Shown: positions 33,853 to 43,067, numbered from the stretch's first letter. The stretch is 64,000 nucleotides of DNA from an uncultured Algoriphagus sp. (GCA_903952135.1 CAJBER010000051.1:38178-102177), one strand, 5' to 3'. Notes: generated by a model from the sequence alone, not told the origin. Translations and numbers: made by a program.

Positions 33853-35619
33853 ATGAATCCATTTGATTTTTCTCCAGAGCAACTGGAACTCAAGCAAAAG
33901 ACAAACAAGCGAAGCGTGGCTCAATTGAGTGTCCTTCGTATTTTTTCCTTTTTTGCCTTGGGGGCAACGGTGATTTTGACCCTCTCCGAGCACTGGGCAT
34001 GGGTCCTTCCCAGCATCATTTGTTTTTTCCTCTTTGTTCGACTCATCAACCGGTTCAACCACCTCAAAGATCAGGAGCGCATTTACCTGGCCTTGCAGCA
34101 ACTCCAAACTCAAAAACAAGCCCGCCAGGAACGGAAACTGGGCGACTTGGATACGGGAATTGAATTTGCAGATAAGGAACACCCCTTTGCAGGCGATTTG
34201 GATTTGTTTGGCCCGCACTCCCTTTTTCAACTCCTCAATCACTGCACTTCGGCTGGGGGGAAAGAGCAACTTGCCACCCTCCTGAAGTCTACAGTTGATC
34301 CGAGAGCAGCCCAGCAACGCAGGGCTGCAGCGGCTGAACTCCAACAAAAGCCAGATTTTTTGCGCGCCATGGAGGCCATTGGAATCGCCTTCCCCCAAGG
34401 AAAGGTGGGGCCTTGGAAGCAGTGGCTCGAGCAAAAAGAAAGGCAACCCAATCTCCTACATTGGTTCCTTGCTATTCTAGGTCCGGTAGGAGGGGTACTC
34501 ATCCTCCTATTGACTAGCCAGGGGATTCTCCCGCAAGCCATGCTGGGTATTTGGTTTCTAGTTGGAATTCTGCTGCTCGGGATGGTATTTGTGCCGCTCA
34601 AGCGTGCTGCAGAAGCCATTCCAGTTGCTTCTCACCTCAATTCATTGCGCTTGCGAGCCGAACAAATTGAGGGCAATTCCTTCCAATCGGATCTTCTACA
34701 AGCGGAGCAGGCTCGTCTTCAAGCAGGCAGTAGTCCGGCTTCTAAGCAACTGCAAGAATTGGATCGGCTGGGCCTTTGGACCCAAAACCGGCTCAACCTG
34801 CTGTACCTTCCCATCAACCTGCTCTTTTGGACTGATTTTATCCTTTTTCTCTGGCTTGCCGCTTGGAAAAAACGGGTGAGCAACTCCCTCGTCCAACTTC
34901 CAGAAACCCTCGAAAATTGGGAAGTATGGGTATCCCTTGGAAGTTTTGAAGTGGAGGTCGGGCATTCGGGAATCTCTGCCTGGACTCAAGAACCGATCTT
35001 GGAAGGCGAAAATGTCTCCCATCCCCTCCTGCTGCCCGCCAAGGCAGTGGGGAATTCCCTGATTTTGAACACGAACCGGAAACTGGTGCTGCTTACCGGA
35101 TCCAACATGAGTGGCAAAACCACCTTTATGCGAACCCTAGGCATCAATGCCGTCCTGCTCAACCTAGGTCTCCGCCCTTTTGCAGATCGCATGACCCTAG
35201 GACCCTTGCAACTCTTTACGAGCATGCGCAATACCGACAACCTCGGCGAAAGCGTGAGTTCCTTCTATGCCGAACTTTCGCGCATCCGTACGCTCCTGCA
35301 GCGCTTGGAACAGGGTGAACCTATCTTTTTTCTCCTCGACGAGATTTTGAAAGGGACCAATACCCAGGATCGAATTTCTGGATCCGAGGCCTTGGTGGCC
35401 CAACTTTTACCTTCCCAAGGAATTGGACTGATCAGTACGCATGATATTGAATTGGCTGCCTTGGGGGAAAAAGAAGCGCGAGTTCAGAATTATTCCTTCC
35501 ACTCCGAAATCCAAGATAAGGAGATCCTATTTGACTACCGCTTGAAAGGTGGGGCTTGCCCGAGTTTCAATGCGCACAAGCTGATGGAGTTGATGGGAAT
35601 TAAGTTTGTGCCCAAGTAG
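33853..35619 (+). CDS. Membrane-anchored MutS-family ATPase
   Basis: A 588-aa protein with a C-terminal MutS ATPase domain (Walker A LLTGSNMSGKTTFMRTLG, Walker B IFFLLDEILKGTNTQDR, then LISTHDIELA) but without the N-terminal mismatch-recognition and connector domains of MutS. Instead there are about two hydrophobic segments at 27-65, two more near 195-245 and one near 315-335, separated by helical, coiled-coil-like stretches. It is therefore not a canonical repair MutS. Such MutS-related proteins are common in Bacteroidota and uncharacterised. ATG at 33853 is chosen over an upstream TTG. Confidence 0.88.
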   Translation: MNPFDFSPEQLELKQKTNKRSVAQLSVLRIFSFFALGATVILTLSEHWAWVLPSIICFFLFVRLINRFNHLKDQERIYLALQQLQTQKQARQERKLGDLDTGIEFADKEHPFAGDLDLFGPHSLFQLLNHCTSAGGKEQLATLLKSTVDPRAAQQRRAAAAELQQKPDFLRAMEAIGIAFPQGKVGPWKQWLEQKERQPNLLHWFLAILGPVGGVLILLLTSQGILPQAMLGIWFLVGILLLGMVFVPLKRAAEAIPVASHLNSLRLRAEQIEGNSFQSDLLQAEQARLQAGSSPASKQLQELDRLGLWTQNRLNLLYLPINLLFWTDFILFLWLAAWKKRVSNSLVQLPETLENWEVWVSLGSFEVEVGHSGISAWTQEPILEGENVSHPLLLPAKAVGNSLILNTNRKLVLLTGSNMSGKTTFMRTLGINAVLLNLGLRPFADRMTLGPLQLFTSMRNTDNLGESVSSFYAELSRIRTLLQRLEQGEPIFFLLDEILKGTNTQDRISGSEALVAQLLPSQGIGLISTHDIELAALGEKEARVQNYSFHSEIQDKEILFDYRLKGGACPSFNAHKLMELMGIKFVPK

Positions 35620-35717
35620 CATTTTGGGTTTGCTCAGCCCCTATTTTCATAACTCCGCTGCTTTCTAGAATGGGATTGCTCCGAATTCAGGTTTAATCTG
35701 TTAATTTTGACCCATCT

Positions 35718-36863
35718 ATGGGTTCCATGCATCCACATCCAACATTAGGCGTACTCGGAGGAGGCCAACTTGGCCGCATGCTGATTCAGTCTGCCATCAA
35801 CTACAATCAGGACATTCACATCCTCGACCCTGATCCCAATGCGCCCTGCAAGGACATTGCCCAGCAGTTTACGGTTGGCTCCCTAAAGGATTTTGCTGCC
35901 GTCTATGCCTTTGGACAGCACTGCGATGTGATTACCGTAGAGATCGAAGCAGTCAATACCGAGGCGCTCCAGAAACTGGCCGATGAAGGCAAAAAAGTAT
36001 ATCCCCAGCCACATTTGCTTGCCTTGATTCAAGACAAGCGGAAGCAAAAGCAATTTTACTTGGAGCACGGTGTTCCTACCGCTGAATTTATCCTGACGGA
36101 AAATAAGGCCGAGGTCATGGCGAATGCCTCCTTTTTGCCAGCGGTCAACAAACTTGGAAAGGAAGGGTATGATGGAAGAGGCGTACAAGTATTGCGTACG
36201 GCTGCCGATTTAGATCTTGCATTTGATGCACCAGGGCTACTTGAAAAGCTGATTGACTTTGACAAAGAAATTGCCGTCACCGTGGCCCGCAACGAGCGAG
36301 GGGAAGTCGTAGCCTATCCCGCCGTGGAATGTGCCTTTCATCCTACCGCCAACTTGGTGGAATTTCTTTTTGCGCCAGCAGGCATTTCCCCAGAAATCGA
36401 ACAAAAGGCGCAAGCCATCGCCAAAGACCTCATCTTGAAGTTGGACTTGGTCGGCATCTTAGCCGTCGAACTTTTTGTAACCCGTACTGGCGAGGTACTC
36501 GTCAATGAAATTGCTCCCCGCCCGCACAATAGCGGACACCATACCATCGAGGCCAACTTTACCTCCCAGTTTGAGCAGCACCTCCGTGCCGTGATGAACT
36601 GGCCCCTAGGCAATACCGCGCTGCGCTGCCCGGCGGCCATGATCAACCTGCTCGGCGAACCAGGATACGAAGGGCCTGTTTTGGTGGAAGGCTTGGACCA
36701 GGCCATGTCTGAAAAAGGGGTGTACATCCACCTCTATGGGAAAAAACACACCAAGCCTTTCCGCAAGATGGGCCACGTGACCCTTTTGGGAGAAGATATC
36801 GAAGAAGTAAAAGACAATGCGCAACGAATCAAAGATCTCATCAAAATCAAATCACAGCAATGA
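35718..36863 (+). CDS. purK: N5-carboxyaminoimidazole ribonucleotide synthase
   Basis: ATP-grasp enzyme of de novo purine synthesis, 381 aa, converting AIR, ATP and bicarbonate to N5-CAIR. LGVLGGGQLGRMLIQSA at the N terminus, NKLGKEGYDGRGVQVL, FDKEIAVTVARN, GILAVELFVTRTGEVLVNEIAPRPHNSGH and the C-terminal VHLY-like stretch are all diagnostic. Its stop overlaps the purE start by 4 bp (ATGA). A start at the second Met (residue 4) is possible. Confidence 0.97.
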   Translation: MGSMHPHPTLGVLGGGQLGRMLIQSAINYNQDIHILDPDPNAPCKDIAQQFTVGSLKDFAAVYAFGQHCDVITVEIEAVNTEALQKLADEGKKVYPQPHLLALIQDKRKQKQFYLEHGVPTAEFILTENKAEVMANASFLPAVNKLGKEGYDGRGVQVLRTAADLDLAFDAPGLLEKLIDFDKEIAVTVARNERGEVVAYPAVECAFHPTANLVEFLFAPAGISPEIEQKAQAIAKDLILKLDLVGILAVELFVTRTGEVLVNEIAPRPHNSGHHTIEANFTSQFEQHLRAVMNWPLGNTALRCPAAMINLLGEPGYEGPVLVEGLDQAMSEKGVYIHLYGKKHTKPFRKMGHVTLLGEDIEEVKDNAQRIKDLIKIKSQQ

Positions 36864-37375
36864 ATCCACAGGTAGGAATTATCATGGGAAGCCAATCGGA
36901 TCTTCCTGTCATGGCCGAAGCAGCCCAATTTTTAGAGGAACTGGGTATTGCCTTTGAATTGACTGTGGTCAGTGCGCATCGCACGCCCAAGCGGATGATT
37001 GACTATGCCGAATCTGCTCGCGAGCGGGGCATCAAGGTGATCATTGCTGGTGCTGGAGGAGCCGCTCACCTCCCGGGGATGGTGGCTTCCTTGACAAGCC
37101 TTCCTGTGATTGGGGTGCCGGTACACAGTTCCAACTCCATTGATGGCTGGGATAGCATCCTTTCCATTTTGCAGATGCCTTCGGGTATTCCTGTGGCTAC
37201 GGTAGCTTTGAATGGGGGAAAAAATGCAGGAATCCTCGCGGCTTCCATCCTTGGCGCTTACGATGCTGCCGTGGGTAAGCAGATGGACGAATTTAAAAAA
37301 GGACTTCGTGAGAAGGTGGAGGAGTCTGCCGCTCAGTTGGAAGAAAAGGGCTGGAAAGGCGCCCTGAAGAAATAA
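36860..37375 (+). CDS. purE: N5-carboxyaminoimidazole ribonucleotide mutase
   Basis: Class I PurE, 171 aa, which moves the carboxylate of N5-CAIR to carbon 4 to give CAIR. IIMGSQSDLPVM, TVVSAHRTPKRM, IIAGAGGAAHLPGMVAS and GVPVHSSNSIDGWDSILSILQMP are the signature stretches. It is translationally coupled to purK, the only other enzyme needed for this two-step route. Confidence 0.97.
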   Translation: MNPQVGIIMGSQSDLPVMAEAAQFLEELGIAFELTVVSAHRTPKRMIDYAESARERGIKVIIAGAGGAAHLPGMVASLTSLPVIGVPVHSSNSIDGWDSILSILQMPSGIPVATVALNGGKNAGILAASILGAYDAAVGKQMDEFKKGLREKVEESAAQLEEKGWKGALKK

Positions 37376-37491
37376 AATTGGTCAACAGACGACAGTCCAC
37401 GGTCCACTGCTCACCTAATTGAACCTCAAGCCTTATTTTCTTTAGTTACTGGAAAAAAGCGGTAATCCTAATTAATTACCTTCCCATTCAA

Positions 37492-37638
37492 ATGAACTGG
37501 AATAAGCCTGTCAAATTTAAAGTTGGAGACGTAGACTGGGAAATGCCCCGGTCTACCCTGGTCCTTGTTGTTGCGGTGACCCTTGTTCTGATGCTTGCTG
37601 GGGGATGGATGGGCTACCAGTTTGGGGCTGGAAAATAA
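37492..37638 (+). CDS. Small single-pass membrane protein, 48 aa
   Basis: MNWNKPVKFKVGDVDWEMPR leads into one hydrophobic helix (STLVLVVAVTLVLMLAGGWMGY) and ends in QFGAGK. The frame is 48 codons with an ATG and is followed at once by a strong terminator, which supports its being a real transcribed gene. It lies 116 bp after purE, separated by sequence with no clear role. Function unknown. Confidence 0.65.
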   Translation: MNWNKPVKFKVGDVDWEMPRSTLVLVVAVTLVLMLAGGWMGYQFGAGK

Positions 37639-37658
37639 TCTCAGTAAATAAAAAAAAA

Positions 37659-37692
37659 GAGGCTGTCCCGAACGAGACAGCCTCTTTTTTTC
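37659..37692 (+). terminator. Terminator after the 48-aa membrane protein gene
   Basis: Perfect 9-bp stem GAGGCTGTC / GACAGCCTC with an 8-base loop, followed by eight T and preceded by a run of A, so it could work in both directions. Confidence 0.93.
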
Positions 37693-37794
37693 AATGGATT
37701 TCTATAAAGTAGGTTTTGCCTATCAGGAACAAGGCTTGAAGTTCATTTGAATCTGCCGTAGTCCAATTCTTTACCAAGTACACTGTACAAAGTG

Positions 37795-37866
37795 CTTTCC
37801 AATCCGTATTTCAAACTATTTCACGGAGCGGCCCGCCGCGGCGGGTATTTCCATCGTATTTCGTGT
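37795..37866. repeat. Family B intergenic repeat, short copy with GC palindrome
   Basis: A 72-bp piece carrying the family B units ATTTCAAACTATTTCAC and TATTTCCATCGTATTTC around the perfect palindrome CCCGCCGCGGCGGG (37832-37845). It abuts the 3' end of the M1 peptidase gene. Compare the longer copies at 41.44, 52.80 and 61.45 kb. Confidence 0.75.
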
Positions 37867-37869
37867 CTT

Positions 37870-40197
37870 TTATTTCTTCTTTGCCTTCTTCATCGGATTG
37901 TCTCCTTGAGCGGCACCTCGAACTGCGGAGCCTCCCTTGAACAATTCAAATCGGGTAGGCTGGTATTGTCTAGGCCAGTAGTTGCTGCTTTCGTCGATGT
38001 CGGCTGTTTCCCGCTTCGGATCGAGGACAAACTTGACCACTTCTTTTTCCTTGGCAAACACCTTGGTTACCTGGGATTCACTTTTTCTCCATATCTCGGC
38101 AGGAATGTGTTCTGTTTCCTTGCTGCCATCGGCATAGTGAAACTCAATAATCAAAGGCATCACCAAGCCGCCTATGTTTTTGAAGGTCATCTCGTATAAG
38201 TTCATGTTGCTATTCAGCAAACTCTTTTCCTTCTCCGATAGGCTGGCAAGGAAGGTTTTGTAGGTTGCCTCATCTTCTGGAGTTACCGTAAATGGATTGT
38301 AACTGTTGTAGAAATCCCGTGTTGCAGGGTCTGCTTCCACTACGGTAGCGGGTACCCACTTGACATTTGCTTCTTTGGATACCGAAGCCTCTTCGCGGTC
38401 GAAATCAGCCTTGGCATCCGCCTTCTTCTGTGCTGGAGTTCGGTTGTCCAACTTGTACCAAGCCACATTTTCAATGGAAATGTCTACCGGATCCGTTCCG
38501 TAGAACCAACCTCTCCAGTACCAATCCAAGTCTACCGCAGAAGCATCTTCTAGAGTACGGAAGAGGTCGTCTGGGGTTGGGTGCTTAAACATCCATCGCT
38601 TGGAGTACTCTTGGAAAGCGAAGTCAAACAAGTCTCTGCCCATCACCGTCTCGCGGAGGATGTTCAAGGCAGTGGCTGGCTTGGCATAGGCATTGGGACC
38701 AAACTGGATGATGTTTTCTGAGTTGGTCATGATTGGCTCGAGCAAGTGCTTTTCGCTTTTCATGTAAGGAACAATTTTGTGCGCAGGGCCACGTCGAGAT
38801 GGATAGTTTCTATCCCACTCTTGCTCAGCCATAAACTGCATGAAGGTGTTCAATCCCTCGTCCATCCAAGTCCACTGACGTTCGTCTGAGTTGACGATCA
38901 TCGGGAAGTAGTTGTGTCCCACCTCGTGGATGATCACGGAGATCATGCCGTATTTAATGGCATCCGAGTAGGTGCCGTCCGCATCTGGTCTTCCGTAGTT
39001 GAAGCAGATCATCGGGTACTCCATGCCGTTGCTGCCTTCTACGGAGATGGCGGTAGGGTAGGGATAGTCAAAGGTATGCGAAGAGTAAGACTTCAAGGTG
39101 TGAGCCACTACGCGGGTGGAATATTGCTCCCAAAGTGGATTGCCTTCCTTGCCGTAGTAAGACATAGCCATGACATCCTTGCCACCTTGCTTTACAGCCA
39201 TAGCATCCCAGATGAATTTACGGGAGGAAGTCCAAGCAAAGTCACGTACGTTTTCTGCCTTGAATATCCAGGTTTTCTTGCCGGGTGCTTTTTTCTTTTC
39301 TAGGGCTTCTGCTTCTGCTTGCGTACGGATGATGACTGGGGCATCGTAGGTCTGCTTGGCCTTGTTCCAACGCTGAAGTTCGGTGGCAGAAAGTACTTGT
39401 TCCGGATTCTGAAGGACCCCGGTAGCGCCTACCATGTGGTCTGCAGGCACCGTGATGCGCACTTCGTAGTCTCCAAAGGTGAGCGCAAATTCCCCTTGAC
39501 CTAGGAACTGCTTGTTTTGCCATCCTTGAAAGTCAGAATAGACTGCCATGCGTGGAAACCACTCGGCCATGGTGTAGAGGTAGTTGCCATCCTTCGGAAA
39601 ATACTCGTAGCCCGGGCGACCACCAATATAGCCTACGCGGTCGGTGATGTTGAAACTCCAGTCGATGCTGAATTGAACGGTTTCTCCTGCCTTCAAAGGC
39701 TTGGGAAGATCTATGCGCATCATGGTCTTGTTGATGGCTACGTTGAGAGGCTTTCCGGAAGCATCCTGGATGGAGAGGATCTTCACGTCGTAGTCGTCCG
39801 AATGCCAGAGAATGCCTTCCAAGGTGCGCAAGGACATTTTCGGGGTAATGCTGGATTCGGTCACTTTTGGGGTGTCGGAATCCTTGCCTCGGTTATTCTG
39901 ATCCAGCTGCAACCAAAGGTAAGTCAGCACATCTGGGGAATTGTTGATGTAAGTAACCGTCTCCTTGCCCTTGATGGACTGGTTGGCATCGTCTAGTTCT
40001 ACGTCGATGACATAGTTGGCTTGCTGCTGCCAGTACAGGTGGCCAGGTGCACCTGAAGCGGTGCGGTACACATTGGGTGTGCGGAGCATTGGGCCTAATT
40101 GCTCAAAGCGGATGCCGTGATTTTGCTCGGTATGCTGGGCGAGGGCTGGGAAAAAGGCAGCGCAAGCAAAAATGGCGAGGGCGACTATTTTTTTCAT
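37870..40197 (-). CDS. Secreted M1-family metallopeptidase
   Basis: A 775-aa zinc aminopeptidase-like protein with a signal peptide (MKKIVALAIFACAAFFPALAQ). Zinc site HEVGHNYFP (H424, E425, H428) with the third ligand E447 in WMDEGLNTF, i.e. HExxH-x18-E; the substrate-anchor motif reads GSNGMEYPM, close to the M1 GxMEN consensus. The N-terminal beta domain spans about 25-310, and a beta-rich C-terminal part follows. An in-frame upstream start at 40338 is rejected because it buries the signal peptide. HupE-like and DUF6702-like genes lie upstream. Confidence 0.93.
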   Translation of the reverse strand: MKKIVALAIFACAAFFPALAQHTEQNHGIRFEQLGPMLRTPNVYRTASGAPGHLYWQQQANYVIDVELDDANQSIKGKETVTYINNSPDVLTYLWLQLDQNNRGKDSDTPKVTESSITPKMSLRTLEGILWHSDDYDVKILSIQDASGKPLNVAINKTMMRIDLPKPLKAGETVQFSIDWSFNITDRVGYIGGRPGYEYFPKDGNYLYTMAEWFPRMAVYSDFQGWQNKQFLGQGEFALTFGDYEVRITVPADHMVGATGVLQNPEQVLSATELQRWNKAKQTYDAPVIIRTQAEAEALEKKKAPGKKTWIFKAENVRDFAWTSSRKFIWDAMAVKQGGKDVMAMSYYGKEGNPLWEQYSTRVVAHTLKSYSSHTFDYPYPTAISVEGSNGMEYPMICFNYGRPDADGTYSDAIKYGMISVIIHEVGHNYFPMIVNSDERQWTWMDEGLNTFMQFMAEQEWDRNYPSRRGPAHKIVPYMKSEKHLLEPIMTNSENIIQFGPNAYAKPATALNILRETVMGRDLFDFAFQEYSKRWMFKHPTPDDLFRTLEDASAVDLDWYWRGWFYGTDPVDISIENVAWYKLDNRTPAQKKADAKADFDREEASVSKEANVKWVPATVVEADPATRDFYNSYNPFTVTPEDEATYKTFLASLSEKEKSLLNSNMNLYEMTFKNIGGLVMPLIIEFHYADGSKETEHIPAEIWRKSESQVTKVFAKEKEVVKFVLDPKRETADIDESSNYWPRQYQPTRFELFKGGSAVRGAAQGDNPMKKAKKK

Positions 40198-40265
40198 AAA
40201 GGGGATTGAATCAAAGTTCAGTAGAGAAAGGTACGGTTTTCTAGAAAGAAATGAAGTGACTAAGG

Positions 40266-40844
40266 TTACCAAAATTTGGTTTGCAGGAGCATCATGCAAG
40301 CAACACCCAGGATAAAGGCAGAAAGGATCAAGGTCCATTCTTTGCGGTTCATTCCGGCTAGGTGTACGAGTGAGGTGATGAGCAGGAAGGCTGCTACGAT
40401 GACAATTTGCCCTACTTCAAGCCCCACATTAAATGCCAGTAGGGGCTGCCAAATGGAGGCCTCCTTACCGAGCAGGGATCTGAGGTAATTGGAAAATCCA
40501 AGTCCGTGGATTAATCCAAAAAGGAGTGCAAGCAGGTAATTCAATTGGATTCCCTTACCGGAATTTGGCTTGGGCTTGATCAGGGTCAGCAGGGCTGTGA
40601 AGGCGATCGTCACCGGGATGAGAAACTCGATAACTTCGGAGCGGATTTGCACTACCTCAAAGGTAGCGAGCGCCAAAGTGAGCGAGTGCCCAAGGGTAAA
40701 TGCAGTGATGAGGAGTAGGATTTTTGCCCAATCTCGGGCCACATACACGGCACAAAGGGAAAGGATAAACAAGATATGGTCAAACCCCTGGAGGTCTAAA
40801 ATATGCTGCAGGCCTAACTTAAAATAGAGTTCAAATGAAGTCAT
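40266..40844 (-). CDS. HupE/UreJ-like membrane protein
   Basis: A 192-aa polytopic protein with about six membrane helices. It has the family's GLQHILDLQGFDHILFILSLC at the N terminus and a second histidine stretch in LLFGLIHGLGFSNYLR; histidines in helices of this family are thought to bind nickel or another metal. There is no urease or hydrogenase gene nearby, so the metal link is weak. It lies 68 bp upstream of the M1 peptidase gene on the same strand and is divergent from the DUF6702-like gene. Confidence 0.85.
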   Translation of the reverse strand: MTSFELYFKLGLQHILDLQGFDHILFILSLCAVYVARDWAKILLLITAFTLGHSLTLALATFEVVQIRSEVIEFLIPVTIAFTALLTLIKPKPNSGKGIQLNYLLALLFGLIHGLGFSNYLRSLLGKEASIWQPLLAFNVGLEVGQIVIVAAFLLITSLVHLAGMNRKEWTLILSAFILGVACMMLLQTKFW

Positions 40845-40927
40845 ATTCGGAGAAATACTTCGAAAAGAAAGAATTTAAGTTCAATATTACAGCATAATTC
40901 CTACAAACGGCACAATTGGATTAGCAA

Positions 40928-41419
40928 ATGCAACTCACTGTCATTTCTTGGGCACTTTGGGCCTACCTTTCGCTCTTACATCCTTTTTTCATTTCCCTGA
41001 CCGAAGTCCGCTACAACGCGGGTTCGAAAAAAATGGAACTGGCTCAGAAAATCTTCTGGGACGATTTGGAGGTGGCTCTGAGTAAGGAGGCTGGAGTAAC
41101 GGTGGATTTTTTAAAGCCCAAAGACAAGGCCAAGTTAGAAAGCCAAGTAAAGGCCTACCTCCTCAAGCATACCCAGGTTTGGGTCAATGGAAAGTTGGTT
41201 CCACTGACATACCTGGGTTATGAAGTAGAGGAAGATGCCGCCTGGTTTTACTTGGAATCGACTGCCACAACAACCCCCAAGACCGTGGAGGTGCAAAACA
41301 CCTTGTTGCTACGAGATTTTGACGGGCAGCAAAATATTGTCCACGTGTACATCAACTCCAAGTCTCCCAAGAGTCTATTGTTAGGGGAAGGAAAGGAGAA
41401 GGGGAAGATTGAGTTTTAG
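40928..41419 (+). CDS. DUF6702-like exported protein
   Basis: A 163-aa protein with a hydrophobic N terminus (MQLTVISWALWAYLSLL) followed by HPFFISLTEVRYNAGSKKMELAQKIFWDDLEVAL, the start typical of the DUF6702 family of Bacteroidota. The mature part is all-beta in appearance (VNGKLVPLTYLGYEVEEDAAWFYLES). No catalytic motif. The family is often found close to HupE-like and M1 peptidase genes, as here (from memory, not searched). Function unknown. Confidence 0.8.
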   Translation: MQLTVISWALWAYLSLLHPFFISLTEVRYNAGSKKMELAQKIFWDDLEVALSKEAGVTVDFLKPKDKAKLESQVKAYLLKHTQVWVNGKLVPLTYLGYEVEEDAAWFYLESTATTTPKTVEVQNTLLLRDFDGQQNIVHVYINSKSPKSLLLGEGKEKGKIEF

Positions 41420-41437
41420 AAGCGAGATGCTACTCCA

Positions 41438-41572
41438 CTGAAATACCATAGAAATATACTTCGCTACGCTTCGTGAAATAAAGTTGAAATAAGTATTTGA
41501 AACACGAATTGAAGTCAATATTTCTCCGAGCTTGCTCGGATTGTTTCTACCTTATTTCCATTGTATTTCCTA
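41438..41572. repeat. Family B intergenic repeat (copy 2)
   Basis: About 135 bp between the DUF6702-like gene and glyS. It contains CGCTACGCTTCGTGAAATA, the hairpin CCGAGCTTGCTCGG (41526-41539), and flanking GAAATA/TATTTC units pointing toward each other (CCATAGAAATATAC on the left, CTTATTTCCATTGTATTTCC on the right). No GC-rich palindrome is inserted in this copy. Confidence 0.8.
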
Positions 41573-41600
41573 ACCCATTTCTGGTACTTAGTATATTTAC

Positions 41601-43067
41601 TTACAATTTCTCAAAAATCCTTCTAAAGCTCGTTGCCTCGGTGATGCGACCATGCAATTCGGAGATGGCGACGCGCTCCTGCTCGGTGCTATCACGGTGA
41701 CGGATGGTGACGGTGTTGTCTTCCAAGGTCTGGTGATCCACGGCGATACAGAATGGAGTTCCGATCAAGTCTTGACGGGTATATCTCTTGCCGATTGATC
41801 CAGAATCTTCGTAGATGATGTTGAAGTCGTACTTGAGCAATTCTACGATCTCCTGCCCTTTTTCAGGCAAACCATCTTTCTTGATGATGGGAAGAATGGC
41901 GGCCTTCACCGGAGCAATGGCTGGGTGCAATTTCAAATACGTTCTGCTCTTCTCTTCGGAATGCTCTTCGGTATAGGCATTGCAGAGGGTCAACAAGAAC
42001 AGTCGATCTGCACCGATGGAGGTTTCAATCACATAGGGGATGTAGTTCTGGTTGATCTCTGGATCAAAGTACTGCTGCTTCTTTTTGGAGTACTCCTGGT
42101 GTGATTTGAGATCAAAGTCGGTTCGGGAGTGAATGCCTTCCACTTCCTTGAAGCCAAATGGAAATTCAAATTCGATGTCCATGGCGGCGTTGGCGTAGTG
42201 GGCCAACTTCTCATGCGGGTGCTTGCGGAGTTTGTCAGCAGGTGTACCCAAGGCCAAGTGCCAAGCCATTCGGGTGGCAGCCCACTTTTCGTACCATTCC
42301 AGTTCGGTGCCAGGACGCACGAAAAACTGCATTTCCATTTGTTCAAACTCCCGCATACGGAAGATAAACTGTCGTGCCACGATCTCGTTACGGAAGGCTT
42401 TCCCGATCTGAGCGATCCCAAAAGGCACCTTCATGCGGGCGGTCTTTTGCACATTGAGGAAGTTGACAAAGATCCCTTGGGCTGTCTCAGGACGTAGGTA
42501 GATGGTAGAGGAATCTTCCGCTACAGATCCTACCTGGGTGGAAAACATCAGGTTGAACTGACGTACATCGGTCCAGTTGGAGGTGCCGGAGATCGGGCAT
42601 TTGATGCCTTCGTTGGTGATCAAGTCACGCACGCCGGCGAGGTCTTCTGCTTCAAGCATTCTCGCCAAAGCAGCGGTCAGTTCTTTACCTTTTTCGGCTT
42701 GACCTGCTTTTTCAAGGGCGGCTGCATGTTCTTCTACGAGCACATCGGCGCGGTAACGCTTTTTACTGTCCTTATTATCGATCATGGGATCGTTGAAGGA
42801 GTCCACGTGGCCAGAAGCCTTCCAGGTGGTGGGGTGCATAAAGATGGCCGCATCAATGCCGACAATGTTGTCTTGCACGCGGGTCATGCTTTCCCACCAG
42901 AGGCGCTTGAGGTTGTTTTTCAACTCTACCCCATAGGCTCCGTAGTCGTATACTGCCTGTAGGCCGTCGTAGATTTCGGAACTCGGGTACACAAAGCCAT
43001 ACTCTTTCGCATGGGAGATGATATCTTTCAATTGGGCGTTTTCGCCTGGAGTTTCTGTTTTTGCCAT
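41601..43067 (-). CDS. glyS: Glycyl-tRNA synthetase, single-chain class II
   Basis: An alpha2-type GlyRS, 488 aa. The start ATG at 43067 gives MAKTETPGENAQLKDIISHAKEYGFVYPSSEIYDGL; an upstream TTG would add three residues. Class II motif 2 (FRNEIVARQFIFRMREFEQMEMQFFV) and motif 3 (IGADRLFLL) are clear, and a C-terminal anticodon-binding domain (from about 380, IAPVKAAILPIIKK) follows. This is the eukaryote/archaea-like single-chain form found in Bacteroidota and not the alpha2-beta2 form of proteobacteria. Confidence 0.96.
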   Translation of the reverse strand: MAKTETPGENAQLKDIISHAKEYGFVYPSSEIYDGLQAVYDYGAYGVELKNNLKRLWWESMTRVQDNIVGIDAAIFMHPTTWKASGHVDSFNDPMIDNKDSKKRYRADVLVEEHAAALEKAGQAEKGKELTAALARMLEAEDLAGVRDLITNEGIKCPISGTSNWTDVRQFNLMFSTQVGSVAEDSSTIYLRPETAQGIFVNFLNVQKTARMKVPFGIAQIGKAFRNEIVARQFIFRMREFEQMEMQFFVRPGTELEWYEKWAATRMAWHLALGTPADKLRKHPHEKLAHYANAAMDIEFEFPFGFKEVEGIHSRTDFDLKSHQEYSKKKQQYFDPEINQNYIPYVIETSIGADRLFLLTLCNAYTEEHSEEKSRTYLKLHPAIAPVKAAILPIIKKDGLPEKGQEIVELLKYDFNIIYEDSGSIGKRYTRQDLIGTPFCIAVDHQTLEDNTVTIRHRDSTEQERVAISELHGRITEATSFRRIFEKL

